Source: Rhizobium sp. RU20A
Lineage (GTDB): Bacteria > Pseudomonadota > Alphaproteobacteria > Rhizobiales > Rhizobiaceae
Length of the DNA stretch: 64,000 bases
Assembly: GCF_900155885.1 (NCBI RefSeq)
Contig: NZ_FTMB01000001.1
Coordinates: 1,364,001-1,428,000 of the forward strand
Direction of reading: 5' to 3'
Made by a program: the position numbers and the translations under genes. Positions 8,300 to 16,346 of this stretch are shown here, piece by piece (position 1 is the first letter of the stretch; the number at the start of each line of letters is the position of its first letter). The notes beneath the pieces are model-generated. The model was not told where the DNA came from, ran no database searches, and worked only from the letters and a program-made list of their open reading frames with translations.

Positions 8300-9139
8300 T
8301 TGCTGAATACAAGGGGCCTCGCCCTCGAAGTGCGCCTGTCCGCCTATCTGGACGGCGAGCTTGGCGATCAAGAACGCAAGGAACTGGACGACCTTCTGAC
8401 GCGCAGCGACGAAGCCCGCCACATTCTCGATACGCTGAAAAGCGGTAGCGCCTTCGGCAATACGGCCTTTGACGATTTCCTGAAGGATCCCGTACCCCTC
8501 AATGTGGTGCGCCGCATCAAGCAGGGCAGTGCCAGCGTTTCTCCTGCGACCGAGCGTGTCGTCGAGGCCCGCACGTCCGCGGCGCGCACCAAGATCTGGC
8601 CGCGCGCGCTTGCTGCCTCGCTTGCGCTGCTGCTTGTCGGCGGCACCGCTGGCTACATCATCGGCAGCAAGCAGGTCATCGACATCGCGCCCGCGCAAAC
8701 CGCCACCGCCGTCTCGCGCGGCTGGCTGGACGAGATTGCCGATTACCACCGCATCTATGCCAGCCAGCGCGACCACATGGTCGAACTCGATTCCGATGAA
8801 AAGCCACAGATCGAGAGCTGGCTGAATGCCAGCGTCGGCGTGCCCTTCCGCATTCCGGACCTTGCCAATCGCGGCCTTGCCTTCCAGGGCGCCCGCCTGC
8901 TCGTCGTTCAGGGCAAGCCCGTCGCGCAGTTGATGTACCGCGACCAGGAGGGTGACGTGATCGGCTTCTGCTTCCTGCGCAACACCGAGAATACGACAGT
9001 GACCGATCCCAAAGAAGATATCCGCGATGACCTCGCACTGATCTCTTGGAAGAAGCCTGGCGCGTCCTTCGTGATCGTCGGCCCCTCTTCCGATGCGTCG
9101 CTGCAAACCATCGCCGCCGATATCGCGCAGGACATCTGA
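8300..9139 (+). CDS. Membrane anti-sigma factor, TTG start
   Basis: 279 residues. Start at TTG 8300, nine bases after a strong GGAGG (8286-8290); no ATG lies near and the preceding codons are the sigma factor's stop, so the unusual start is well supported. The N-terminal ~80 residues (VRLSAYLDGELGDQERKELD) match the cytoplasmic sigma-binding helix of anti-sigma factors, but no HxxxCxxC zinc motif is present. One transmembrane helix lies at about 98-120 (LAASLALLLVGGTAGYIIG), followed by a ~160-residue periplasmic domain ending in SDASLQTIAADIAQDI. It should hold the upstream ECF factor inactive until signalled. Confidence 0.85.
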   Translation: MLNTRGLALEVRLSAYLDGELGDQERKELDDLLTRSDEARHILDTLKSGSAFGNTAFDDFLKDPVPLNVVRRIKQGSASVSPATERVVEARTSAARTKIWPRALAASLALLLVGGTAGYIIGSKQVIDIAPAQTATAVSRGWLDEIADYHRIYASQRDHMVELDSDEKPQIESWLNASVGVPFRIPDLANRGLAFQGARLLVVQGKPVAQLMYRDQEGDVIGFCFLRNTENTTVTDPKEDIRDDLALISWKKPGASFVIVGPSSDASLQTIAADIAQDI

Positions 9140-9174
9140 CGCCCGCCTTTCCCATTTGGCATGGCCGCATAAAA

Positions 9175-9199
9175 ATCCCCGGCCTTTCGGACCGGGGAT
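9175..9199. terminator. Terminator between anti-sigma gene and leuA
   Basis: ATCCCCGG (9175-9182) and CCGGGGAT (9192-9199) form a perfect stem. AAAAA precedes it on the plus strand, so leuA transcripts reading leftwards would end in a T-run. It serves the convergent leuA and possibly both genes. Confidence 0.75.
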
Positions 9200-9233
9200 C
9201 TGATGTGATGTTTTGCCTTGCAGAGGCCGAAGG

Positions 9234-10952
9234 TCACGCCTTGCGGGCGTGCTCCTCCAGAACCCGGTTGGCCGCCGAGACGATCGCCTCCAGCGAGGCG
9301 GCGACGATGTTGGTGTTGATGCCGACACCGAAGAGCTTGCCGCTGGCATGCTCGACCTCGACATAGGCGATGGCCGCCGCATTCGAGCCATGCTGCAACG
9401 AGTGTTCGGAATAGTCCGCCACCGACAGCTCGATGCCGAGATAGATCGACAGCGCATTGATGAACCCGTCGATCGGACCGGTCCCCTTGCCTTCGATGCG
9501 CTTTGCCTCGCCATTGTCCGTAATCTCGGCCGCCACCACGCGCACACCCCTGTGGTCCTTGTCGGAAGGATAGGTGTGGTGATCGACGAATTTCAGCCGG
9601 GCCGCGGGCTGCTCCACATAGCGCTCGATGAAGCGGGCATGGATGCGCTTGGACGGCAGCTCGACGCCCTCCTCGTCCGTGATGCGCTGGATGTCCTCGC
9701 GGAACTCCACCTGCAGGTTGCGCGGCAGGTTGATGCCGTAATCCTCCTGCAGGATATAGGCGATGCCGCCCTTGCCGGACTGCGAGTTGATGCGGATGAT
9801 CGCCTCGTAGGAACGGCCGACATCCTGCGGGTCGATCGGCAGATAGGGCACTTCCCACAACGGCTTGTTGGCCTTGCGCAGCGCCTTCATGCCCTTGTTG
9901 ATGGCATCCTGGTGCGAGCCGGAAAACGCGGTGTAGACGAGTTCGCCGACGTAAGGATGACGCTCGGGAATGGTCATCTCGTTGGAATACTCGTAGACGG
10001 CCTTGATGCGCTCGATGTCGGAGCAGTCCAGCCCCGGATCGACGCCTTGCGTGTACATGTTCAGCGCCAGCGTCACCACATCCACATTGCCGGTGCGCTC
10101 GCCATTGCCGAACAGCGTGCCCTCGACGCGGTCTGCGCCGGCCATCAGGCCGAGTTCGGTCGCGGCAATGCCGGTGCCGCGGTCATTGTGCGGGTGGAGC
10201 GAGACGATTACGTTTTCGCGGTTGTCGAGGTTGCGGCACATCCACTCGATCTGGTCGGCATGAATATTCGGCGTCGACATCTCGACGGTGGAGGGCAGGT
10301 TGAGGATCAACTTGTTGTCGGCCGTCGGCTTGACGATCTCGGTGACCGCATTGCAGATCTCCAGCGCCACTTCCAGCTCGGTGCCCGTAAAGCTCTCCGG
10401 CGAATACTGGAAACGGTATTCCCCGCCGGCCTTGGCGGCCATCTCCATGATCATCTTGGCGGCGTCGGTGGCGATCTGCTTGATACCGGCCACATCCTTG
10501 CCGAACACCACGCGGCGCTGCAATTCGCTGGTGGAATTGTAGAAATGGATGATCGGGCGGCGCGCGCCTTCCAAAGCCTCGAAGGTGCGGGTGATCAACT
10601 CGGGCCGGCACTGCACCAGCACCTGCAGCGAGACGTCGTCGGGCACATTGCCCTCCTCCACGCACCAGCGGGCAAAGTCGAAATCGGTCTGCGAGGCCGA
10701 GGGGAAGCCGATCTCGATTTCCTTGAAGCCCATGTCGAGGAGCAGCTGGAACATGCGGGCCTTGCGGTCGTGGCCCATCGGGTTGACCAGCGCCTGGTTG
10801 CCGTCGCGCAGGTCCACCGAGCACCAGATCGGCGCCTTGTCGATGATCTTCGACGGCCACTGGCGGTCCGGCAGATTGATCTGCGGATAGGGCTGATACT
10901 TGGTGGCAGCTTCGGGCATGCCCTGCCTGGGGGTATGGCTCTTCTGGATCAT
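9234..10952 (-). CDS. leuA: 2-isopropylmalate synthase
   Basis: 572 residues from the ATG at 10952; a GTG three codons earlier (10961) is an alternative. It makes 2-isopropylmalate from 2-oxoisovalerate and acetyl-CoA, the first committed step of leucine synthesis. The TIM-barrel catalytic part shows WCSVDLRDGNQAL (metal Asp and base Arg) and SLHPHNDRGTG (metal His pair), followed by GNGERTGNVDVV. The C-terminal regulatory domain has FVDHHTYPSDKDHRGVRVV and ends GVGINTNIVAASLEAIVSA, the leucine feedback module. The length matches the long type-2 LeuA (about 550-575). A Leu-rich leader peptide with alternative hairpins lies upstream, so expression is probably set by attenuation as well as feedback. 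Confidence 0.95.
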   Translation of the reverse strand: MIQKSHTPRQGMPEAATKYQPYPQINLPDRQWPSKIIDKAPIWCSVDLRDGNQALVNPMGHDRKARMFQLLLDMGFKEIEIGFPSASQTDFDFARWCVEEGNVPDDVSLQVLVQCRPELITRTFEALEGARRPIIHFYNSTSELQRRVVFGKDVAGIKQIATDAAKMIMEMAAKAGGEYRFQYSPESFTGTELEVALEICNAVTEIVKPTADNKLILNLPSTVEMSTPNIHADQIEWMCRNLDNRENVIVSLHPHNDRGTGIAATELGLMAGADRVEGTLFGNGERTGNVDVVTLALNMYTQGVDPGLDCSDIERIKAVYEYSNEMTIPERHPYVGELVYTAFSGSHQDAINKGMKALRKANKPLWEVPYLPIDPQDVGRSYEAIIRINSQSGKGGIAYILQEDYGINLPRNLQVEFREDIQRITDEEGVELPSKRIHARFIERYVEQPAARLKFVDHHTYPSDKDHRGVRVVAAEITDNGEAKRIEGKGTGPIDGFINALSIYLGIELSVADYSEHSLQHGSNAAAIAYVEVEHASGKLFGVGINTNIVAASLEAIVSAANRVLEEHARKA

Positions 10953-11062
10953 GGTTCTCACGTCTCTTCAGTCTCGACCGCCGGGCTGAGATAGCCGATA
11001 CGACTGGCTTTTGCGATGGAAATCGGCCGCGGGCGGAAAGGGTTTTGATCGGGTGTCTTCAA

Positions 11063-11117
11063 GGAGCGATTGCCGGCTGGCTCTATCGGCCGCCGGGCGC
11101 TCCTCAGGAAACCCGGC
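11063..11117 (-). promoter_or_regulatory. Putative leucine attenuator, mutually exclusive hairpins
   Basis: Segment B (11092-11097, GCCGGG on plus) can pair with segment A (11112-11117, CCCGGC), which lies in the end of the leader reading frame, or with segment C (11073-11077, CCGGC). Pairing with C is extended by GGAGCG (11063-11068) with CGCTCC (11098-11103). A ribosome finishing the leader would cover A and free B for the long B:C hairpin; one stalled at the Leu codons would leave A free to pair with B. That is the logic of a leu attenuator. A T-run after the long hairpin is missing, so the exact termination point is unproven. Confidence 0.6.
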
Positions 11118-11175
11118 AACCGCGCGTAAGGCCGAGAAGAAGAAGCGAGGAAACCGCACGCGCGCCGACGCCCAT
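11104..11175 (-). CDS. leuA leader peptide (23 aa, Leu-rich)
   Basis: A 23-codon frame from ATG 11175 to TGA at 11106-11104 reads MGVGARAVSSLLLLGLTRGC then RVS. Residues 11-14 are four consecutive Leu codons and residue 16 is a fifth. It lies about 150 bp upstream of leuA on the same strand, directly in front of the mutually exclusive hairpins. That composition and place are those of leader peptides that sense charged tRNA-Leu in front of leu genes of alphaproteobacteria. No strong ribosome site is visible. It overlaps no other credible gene. The call rests on composition, position and structure together. Confidence 0.75.
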   Translation of the reverse strand: MGVGARAVSSLLLLGLTRGCRVS

Positions 11176-11272
11176 GCCGGAAACGGCAGGCGAAAAGCAG
11201 ATCGCAATGGTCGGTGCGGTGATCATGGCCACCGATATATCGGCTGATTCGCAAAAGCGCAAGCGCGTCCCC

Positions 11273-12448
11273 TCACCGCTTCAGCACGCGGCCAAGACCG
11301 AGCACCAGAAGCCCGCAGATCAGCCCCCAGAAGGCGGCCGAAACGCCGCCGAAGGGAATGCCGGCGGCAGAGACGAGGAAGGTGACGGCCGCCGCTTCCC
11401 GCGTTTCCACATCCTTGAAGGCCGCGAGCGCCGAGGCGGAGAAGGCGCCGACCAGCGCCAGTCCCGCCACCGCCTCAATGAGGATCGGCGGCGCCAGCGA
11501 GACGAGCGCCGTGACGGCACCCGCCAGCAGGCCAAAGAGAATATAGCCGATGCCGGCGATCATGCCGGCCCAGTAGCGCCGGGCCGGATCATGATGGGCA
11601 TCCTCGCCCGCGCACATGGCCGCCGTGATCGCCGCCAGATTGATGGACAGCGCACCGAAGGGGGCAGCCAGCAGCGAGCCGACGCCCGTCGCGGTAAAGA
11701 GCGGGCCCGGCTCCGGGGTGTAGCCATTGACCTTCAGCACCGCGATCCCCGGAATGTTCTGCGAGGCCATGGTGACGATGAAGAGCGGCAGGGCGATGCT
11801 GACGAAACTCGCGGCCGTGAAGACCGGCCAGATGACATGCGGCTCCGGCACGAGCTTGCCCGACAGCTGCGAAAGCGCGCCGGAGGGCACGTCCACCCCG
11901 AAGATCAGCACCAGCACGAAGGCGGCCAGCGCGGCCGGAACGGCGAGCAGCCGGTTGAAGCGCCCGGCGATCAGCCAGGCCAGCACGATGGGAAGCCCGA
12001 GCAACGGGCTCTGCCCCACGGCCTTGACCGGCGCAAAACACAGCGTGATCAGCACACCGGCCAGCATGGCGTTGGCCACGGCGGAGGGAATGGCGGCGAT
12101 CGCCCGGCCGATCGGGCGGAAGAGCCCGGCTGCGATCAGGAGCACCGCCGTCATGAGAAAGGCGCCGACCGCTGCCGGAAAACCGCCATCCGGCACGCCC
12201 GCCGTCACCAGCAGCGCGGCACCTGGCGTTGACCAGGCGACGCTGAGCGGCTTGCGTGTGACGAGGCTGAGGAGAAGACCGCAAAGGCCCATGGCAATCG
12301 ACAACGCCATCAGCCCAGATGCCGCCTGCGCCTCCGTTGCCCCCACCCCCATCAGCCCGTGCAGCACGACGGCAAAGGTGCTGGCAAAGCCCACGAATGC
12401 AACGAGGCAGCCCATGAAGAGGCTTTGAACGGAGAAATCCTTGAGCAT
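11273..12448 (-). CDS. benE: BenE-family benzoate/H+ symporter
   Basis: 391 residues, almost wholly hydrophobic, with about 11-12 membrane segments. Family marks include the start FSVQSLFMGCLVAFVGFAST, the glycine-rich PLSVAWSTPGAALL (~68-81), and MASQNIPGIAVLKVNGY with following GALSINLAAITAAMCAGEDA, which are hallmarks of BenE. The family imports benzoate, though many members are untested and some sit beside unrelated genes. No benABCD or cat genes occur nearby, so the substrate is inferred only from family. The ATG at 12448 has GGAAG nine bases upstream. It is divergent from the amino acid ABC operon. Confidence 0.85.
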   Translation of the reverse strand: MLKDFSVQSLFMGCLVAFVGFASTFAVVLHGLMGVGATEAQAASGLMALSIAMGLCGLLLSLVTRKPLSVAWSTPGAALLVTAGVPDGGFPAAVGAFLMTAVLLIAAGLFRPIGRAIAAIPSAVANAMLAGVLITLCFAPVKAVGQSPLLGLPIVLAWLIAGRFNRLLAVPAALAAFVLVLIFGVDVPSGALSQLSGKLVPEPHVIWPVFTAASFVSIALPLFIVTMASQNIPGIAVLKVNGYTPEPGPLFTATGVGSLLAAPFGALSINLAAITAAMCAGEDAHHDPARRYWAGMIAGIGYILFGLLAGAVTALVSLAPPILIEAVAGLALVGAFSASALAAFKDVETREAAAVTFLVSAAGIPFGGVSAAFWGLICGLLVLGLGRVLKR

Positions 12449-12529
12449 GTGAGACTTCCAGACGACGAGACTTCGAAAAGACCATACGGACCGGGCGATC
12501 CGCTGGCCGGGCTGGCGGCGACTTCAGAG

Positions 12530-12552
12530 AGATGAGTAGAATTTTCTCATCT
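12530..12552. promoter_or_regulatory. Inverted repeat between benE and the amino acid ABC operon
   Basis: AGATGAG (12530-12536) and CTCATCT (12546-12552) are perfect arms around an AT-rich 9-base spacer in the 223-bp divergent promoter region. The place fits an operator acting on one or both operons. The regulator is unknown. Confidence 0.4.
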
Positions 12553-12671
12553 GCCTCATTTTTTCGCTCTTTTCTATCCTGCGGCGCGCGCCACATTCTG
12601 CCATTGAGAACATAATTGCACTTTTCGCAAGATCACTGCGCGCCCCAAGCGGGTGCCGAAGGAGACACGAC

Positions 12672-13445
12672 ATGAACTGGCTCAAGACCGTCGCGGCCGC
12701 CGCCGCCCTCACCACCCTCGCCGCCGCCCCCGTGCTGGCCGGCGAAAACCTCGACCAGATCAAGTCGGCCGGTGTCATCAAGATCGGTACCGAAGGCACC
12801 TACGCGCCCTTCACCTTCCACGACAAGAGCGGCAAGCTCGTCGGCTTCGACGTGGAGATCGGCGAAGCCGTCGCTGCCAAGCTCGGCGTGAAGCCGGAAT
12901 TCATCGAAGGCAAGTGGGACGGCCTCATCGCCGGCCTCGACGCCAACCGTTACGACGCCGTCATCAACCAGGTCGGCATCACCGAGGCGCGCAAGCAGAA
13001 GTACGACTTCTCCGAGCCCTATATCGCCTCCAAGGCCGTGCTGATCGTCAAAGACGGCAATGAGGACATCAAGAGCTTCGAGGACCTGAAGGGCAAGAAG
13101 TCGGCCCAGTCGCTCTCGAGCAACTTCGGCAAGATCGCCGAAGCGGCCGGCGCCGAACTGGTCGGCACGGACGGTTTCGACCAGTCGATCCAGCTCGTGC
13201 TGACCGGCCGTGCGGATGCGACGATCAATGACAGCCTCTCCTTCCTCGATTTCAAGAAGCAGCAGCCTGAGGCCCCCGTGAAGGTCGTGGCCGAAAAGCC
13301 GGACGCCGATTATTCGGGCATCATCGTGCGCAAGGGCGACGCCGACCTCGTTGCCGCCATCAACAAGGCCCTTGCCGACATCAAGGCCGACGGTACCTAT
13401 AAGACCATCTCGGACAAGTATTTCGGCGAGGACGTCTCGAAGTAA
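12672..13445 (+). CDS. Polar amino acid ABC transporter, periplasmic binding protein (cystine-like)
   Basis: 257 residues with a Sec signal (MNWLKTVAAAAALTTLAAAP, cleaved near VLA-GEN). The mature part is a family 3 solute-binding protein: IKIGTEGTYAPFTFHDKSGK and LVGFDVEIGEAVAAKLG at the N-terminal lobe, then KWDGLIAGLDANRYDAVINQ, and the Arg-containing ITEARKQKYDFSEPY which normally grips the amino acid carboxylate. It most resembles TcyA/FliY-type L-cystine binders, but general polar amino acid binding is possible. GAAGGAGA sits before the ATG. The permease and ATPase follow, after an intercistronic terminator-like hairpin. Confidence 0.9.
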   Translation: MNWLKTVAAAAALTTLAAAPVLAGENLDQIKSAGVIKIGTEGTYAPFTFHDKSGKLVGFDVEIGEAVAAKLGVKPEFIEGKWDGLIAGLDANRYDAVINQVGITEARKQKYDFSEPYIASKAVLIVKDGNEDIKSFEDLKGKKSAQSLSSNFGKIAEAAGAELVGTDGFDQSIQLVLTGRADATINDSLSFLDFKKQQPEAPVKVVAEKPDADYSGIIVRKGDADLVAAINKALADIKADGTYKTISDKYFGEDVSK

Positions 13446-13515
13446 CCCGTCGCGACGACCGCATAGGAACGATTGCAAACCCGCCTCTGGCGAGATGCAA
13501 TTGCCAACCGACCCC

Positions 13516-13548
13516 GCGTCCGGCCCTTGTGCCGGACGCTCTGTTTTT
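13516..13548 (+). terminator. Intercistronic terminator-like hairpin
   Basis: GCGTCCGGC (13516-13524) and GCCGGACGC (13531-13539) form a perfect 9-bp stem with a 6-base loop, followed by TCTGTTTTT. It is a textbook Rho-independent site lying between the binding-protein gene and its permease, so it probably lowers downstream expression and stabilises the binding-protein mRNA. Confidence 0.8.
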
Positions 13549-13560
13549 CAAAGGTGACCC

Positions 13561-14241
13561 GTGCCGCACTGGCTCCAACTGATGATCGACTCGCTGCCGA
13601 CGCTGCTCTGGGCCGGCATCAAGTTCACCATTCCCCTCACCCTGCTCTCCTTCGCCTTCGGCATCGTGCTGGGGCTGATCACGGCCGTGACGCGGCTCTT
13701 CGCTCCGGCGCCGCTCGCCTGGATCGCGCGTTTCTACGTCTGGGTCATTAGGGGCACGCCGCTCCTCGTGCAGCTCTTCGTCATCTTCTACGGCCTGCCG
13801 AGCATCGGCATTCTCCTTGACGCCTTCCCGGCGGCGCTGATTGGCTTCACGCTGAACATCGGCGCCTATACCTCCGAGATCATCCGCGCCACCATTTCCT
13901 CCGTGCCGAAGGGCCAGTGGGAAGCGGCCTATTCGACCGGCATGAGCTGGAGCCAGGCCATGCAGCGCACCATCTTGCCACAGGCCGCGCGTGTGGCGGT
14001 GCCGCCGCTCTCCAACACCTTCATTTCGCTCGTGAAAGACACCTCGCTCGCCGCCGCCATCACCGTGCCGGAACTCTTCCAGTCCGCCCAGCGCATCGTC
14101 GCCACCACCTACGAGCCACTGATCCTCTATATCGAGGCGGCGCTGATCTATCTCGCGCTCTCCTCCGTGCTCTCGACCCTGCAGGGCCGTCTGGAAAAAC
14201 GCTTCGCCCGCTATGGCGGCATGGTGGAGGCCAACCGATGA
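13561..14241 (+). CDS. Polar amino acid ABC transporter, permease
   Basis: 226 residues from a GTG at 13561 with AAGGTG upstream. About five membrane helices are seen. The EAA loop that docks the ATPase reads EAAYSTGMSWSQAMQRTILP (about 120-139), and VWVIRGTPLLVQLFVIFYGL (about 60-79) is the characteristic HisMQ-family stretch. The length is normal for a HisM/TcyB-type subunit, which probably works as a homodimer since no second permease gene exists. The stop overlaps the ATPase start as ATGA, giving translational coupling. Confidence 0.93.
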   Translation: MPHWLQLMIDSLPTLLWAGIKFTIPLTLLSFAFGIVLGLITAVTRLFAPAPLAWIARFYVWVIRGTPLLVQLFVIFYGLPSIGILLDAFPAALIGFTLNIGAYTSEIIRATISSVPKGQWEAAYSTGMSWSQAMQRTILPQAARVAVPPLSNTFISLVKDTSLAAAITVPELFQSAQRIVATTYEPLILYIEAALIYLALSSVLSTLQGRLEKRFARYGGMVEANR

Positions 14242-14993
14242 TCGACCTTTCCCACATCGAAAAGCGCTTTGGCGACGCCGTCATCCTCAAGGACATCTCG
14301 GCAAGCTTTCCCGAAGGCAGCGTCACGGCCCTCGTCGGCCCCTCCGGCGGCGGCAAGAGCACGCTGCTGCGCTGCATCAACCTCCTCGAAGTGCCCTCGA
14401 AGGGCACCGTTCGGATCGGCGCTGAAAGCCTTTCCTTCGACGGCACCCGCAAACCCGCCTGGAAGGATATCCAGAAGATCCGCCGCCAGACCGGCATGGT
14501 GTTCCAGAACTTCCAGCTCTTCCCGCATCGTACCGCGATCGAGAACGTGATGGAGGGCCTGCGCATCGTGCAGAAATGGCCGGAGGACAAGGCCCGCGAC
14601 CGCGCCATGGAATTGCTGACGAAGGTCGGCATGGCCCACAAGGCCGATGCCTGGCCAGCCAACCTCTCCGGCGGGCAGCAGCAGCGCGTCGCCATCGCCC
14701 GCGCGCTCGCCCCCTCTCCGAAAGTCCTGCTCTGCGACGAGCCGACCTCGGCGCTTGACCCGGAGCTCTCGGCCGAAGTGGTGGACGTTCTCGGCGATCT
14801 CGCCAAGGAGGGCACAACCATGGTGATGGCCACCCATGACCTCCGCCTCGCCTCCCGCATCGCGAACCTCGTCGTCTTCCTCGAAGCCGGCGAAATCGTC
14901 GAAACCGGCTCCTCCACCGACATCTTCCGTAACCCCAAACAGGCCCGCACCGGCCGCTTCGTGGCGTCGATCAACGCGGCGCAGGGGTTGTGA
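14238..14993 (+). CDS. Polar amino acid ABC transporter, ATP-binding subunit
   Basis: 251 residues from the ATG at 14238, which overlaps the permease stop by 4 bases. Walker A is GPSGGGKST (~36-44), the Q-loop VFQNFQLFPHRTA, signature NLSGGQQQR, Walker B VLLCDEPTSALDPE and H-loop ATHDLRLA. This full set, with the SGGQQQR signature, marks the GlnQ/TcyN branch for polar amino acids. It powers uptake by the binding protein and permease encoded just upstream. An upstream extension of the frame is only a shadow across the permease gene. Confidence 0.95.
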   Translation: MIDLSHIEKRFGDAVILKDISASFPEGSVTALVGPSGGGKSTLLRCINLLEVPSKGTVRIGAESLSFDGTRKPAWKDIQKIRRQTGMVFQNFQLFPHRTAIENVMEGLRIVQKWPEDKARDRAMELLTKVGMAHKADAWPANLSGGQQQRVAIARALAPSPKVLLCDEPTSALDPELSAEVVDVLGDLAKEGTTMVMATHDLRLASRIANLVVFLEAGEIVETGSSTDIFRNPKQARTGRFVASINAAQGL

Positions 14994-15098
14994 AGGCGGC
15001 CGGCCGTCACATGAACGCCCCGTTTCTCCATTTCTTCTGTCGCCGACATTGAAGACCAGCGGCGATCAACCGATCCGCCAGCGGATCAGGAGAAGCAA

Positions 15099-16244
15099 AT
15101 GAAGATGAAAAGTGCAGCCGCACTGTGCCTAGCCGCCACAATCGGCATGGCGACGACCGCACGGGCCGATGATCTGTCTGCAAAGGCCGCAGCCGCCTTT
15201 CAGCCGATCGTCAAACAGTACGACATTCCCGGCCTCGTTATCGGCGTCACCCGCAATGGAGAACATGCATTTTACGCGACGGGTCTGGCATCTCGGGCCG
15301 ACAAGCGACCGGCCACGCCGGATACGCTTTTCGAACTGGGATCGGTCAGCAAGATCTTCAACGTCACCCTCGCGGCGCTCGCGGAACAGCGCGGCGCACT
15401 CAGGCTGGAGCACACGGTGGCGCAGCATGTCTGCGACACTCCATGCACGATCGCCGGCGGTCTGACGCTGATGGACCTCGCCACGCACCACACCGGCGGC
15501 ATGCCCCTGCAGGTTCCTGATGATATCAAGGACACGACGGATCTGGTCGGGTGGCTGAAGGCGTGGAAGCCCCAACAACCCGGCTCGCGCAGCTACTCCA
15601 ACATCAGCATCGGCCTGCTTGGCCATATTACCGGCCAGGCGATGGGCATGAGCTACCGAAAGGCCTTCGCAACCGTGCTACGCCCTGCGATCGGCCTTGA
15701 GAACACGTGGATCGACGTCCCGAAGACCGCCATGGCCGACTACGCCTATGGCTATCATCGGACCACCAACAAGCCGATCCGAGTCGGCACGGGCGTGCTT
15801 GATGCGGAAGCCTATGGTGTGAAATCCAGCGCGCGCGACATGCTGAAGCTTCTCGACCTCGAGCTTGGCGTCGGCGCGGCGCCGGAGGACCTGCGCAAGG
15901 CCATCGCCCGCACGCAGGAAGGGCAGCTCAGAACGGCAAATTTCGTTCAGGACATGATCTGGGAACAATATCCCTGGCCAGTCCCGCTGCAGGAGATGCT
16001 GGCCGGCAACAGCGCGGATTTCATCCTCAAGCCGCAGCCGGCGACGCCGATCGTGCCAGCGCTGCCGCAGCAAAAGGATGTCATTCTCAGCAAGACCGGT
16101 TCCACCAACGGCTTTGGTGCCTATGTCGCCATTCTGCCCGGCGAGAAGCTTGGCGTCGTGGTTCTCGCCAACCGCAACTATCCGAACGAGGAACGCATCA
16201 AGGCCACCCACGCACTGATCCGCGAGGTGCTTGGCAGCCAGTGA
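15099..16244 (+). CDS. ampC: Class C (AmpC-type) serine beta-lactamase
   Basis: 381 residues with a signal peptide (MKMKSAAALCLAATIGMATT, cut near ARA-DDL). All three active-site blocks are present: SVSK with nucleophile Ser82 and Lys85, YSN at 166-168, and KTG at 332-334. Spacing and length agree with class C enzymes, including LSKTGSTNGFG near the end. It would act on beta-lactams in the periplasm, or on peptidoglycan peptides as a DD-peptidase relative. A Cys pair (112 and 116, in VCDTPC) could form a disulfide. AGGAG lies six bases before the ATG. No ampR-like LysR gene is adjacent, so induction is not implied. The gene is followed by a strong terminator. Confidence 0.88.
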   Translation: MKMKSAAALCLAATIGMATTARADDLSAKAAAAFQPIVKQYDIPGLVIGVTRNGEHAFYATGLASRADKRPATPDTLFELGSVSKIFNVTLAALAEQRGALRLEHTVAQHVCDTPCTIAGGLTLMDLATHHTGGMPLQVPDDIKDTTDLVGWLKAWKPQQPGSRSYSNISIGLLGHITGQAMGMSYRKAFATVLRPAIGLENTWIDVPKTAMADYAYGYHRTTNKPIRVGTGVLDAEAYGVKSSARDMLKLLDLELGVGAAPEDLRKAIARTQEGQLRTANFVQDMIWEQYPWPVPLQEMLAGNSADFILKPQPATPIVPALPQQKDVILSKTGSTNGFGAYVAILPGEKLGVVVLANRNYPNEERIKATHALIREVLGSQ

Positions 16245-16281
16245 CCCGCTTGAACCGCGGGGCAAATGCAGATCCCGAAAC

Positions 16282-16316
16282 AAAAAATCCCTCGCGTCGA
16301 AAGCGAGGGATTTTTT
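16282..16316. terminator. Bidirectional Rho-independent terminator
   Basis: A perfect 14-bp stem pairs bases 16282-16295 with 16303-16316 around a 7-base loop. The A-run on the left and T-run on the right make it work in both directions, serving the convergent beta-lactamase and clpP genes. Confidence 0.93.
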
Positions 16317-16346
16317 GTTCGGTCAGACGAGATAAGGTCGCGTCGT

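Noticed and set aside
9234-10994. Very long plus-strand frame opposite leuA, and similar long frames opposite trpE(G), the TonB receptor and bdhA
   Set aside because: These are GC-rich antisense shadows of true genes: rich in Arg, His, Asp and Ala, with no domains and no ribosome sites.
10958-11254. Longer minus-strand frames of 79 and 98 codons through the leuA leader region
   Set aside because: They are Arg/Ser/Pro-rich and lack a ribosome site. The short Leu-rich frame and the hairpins explain the region better.
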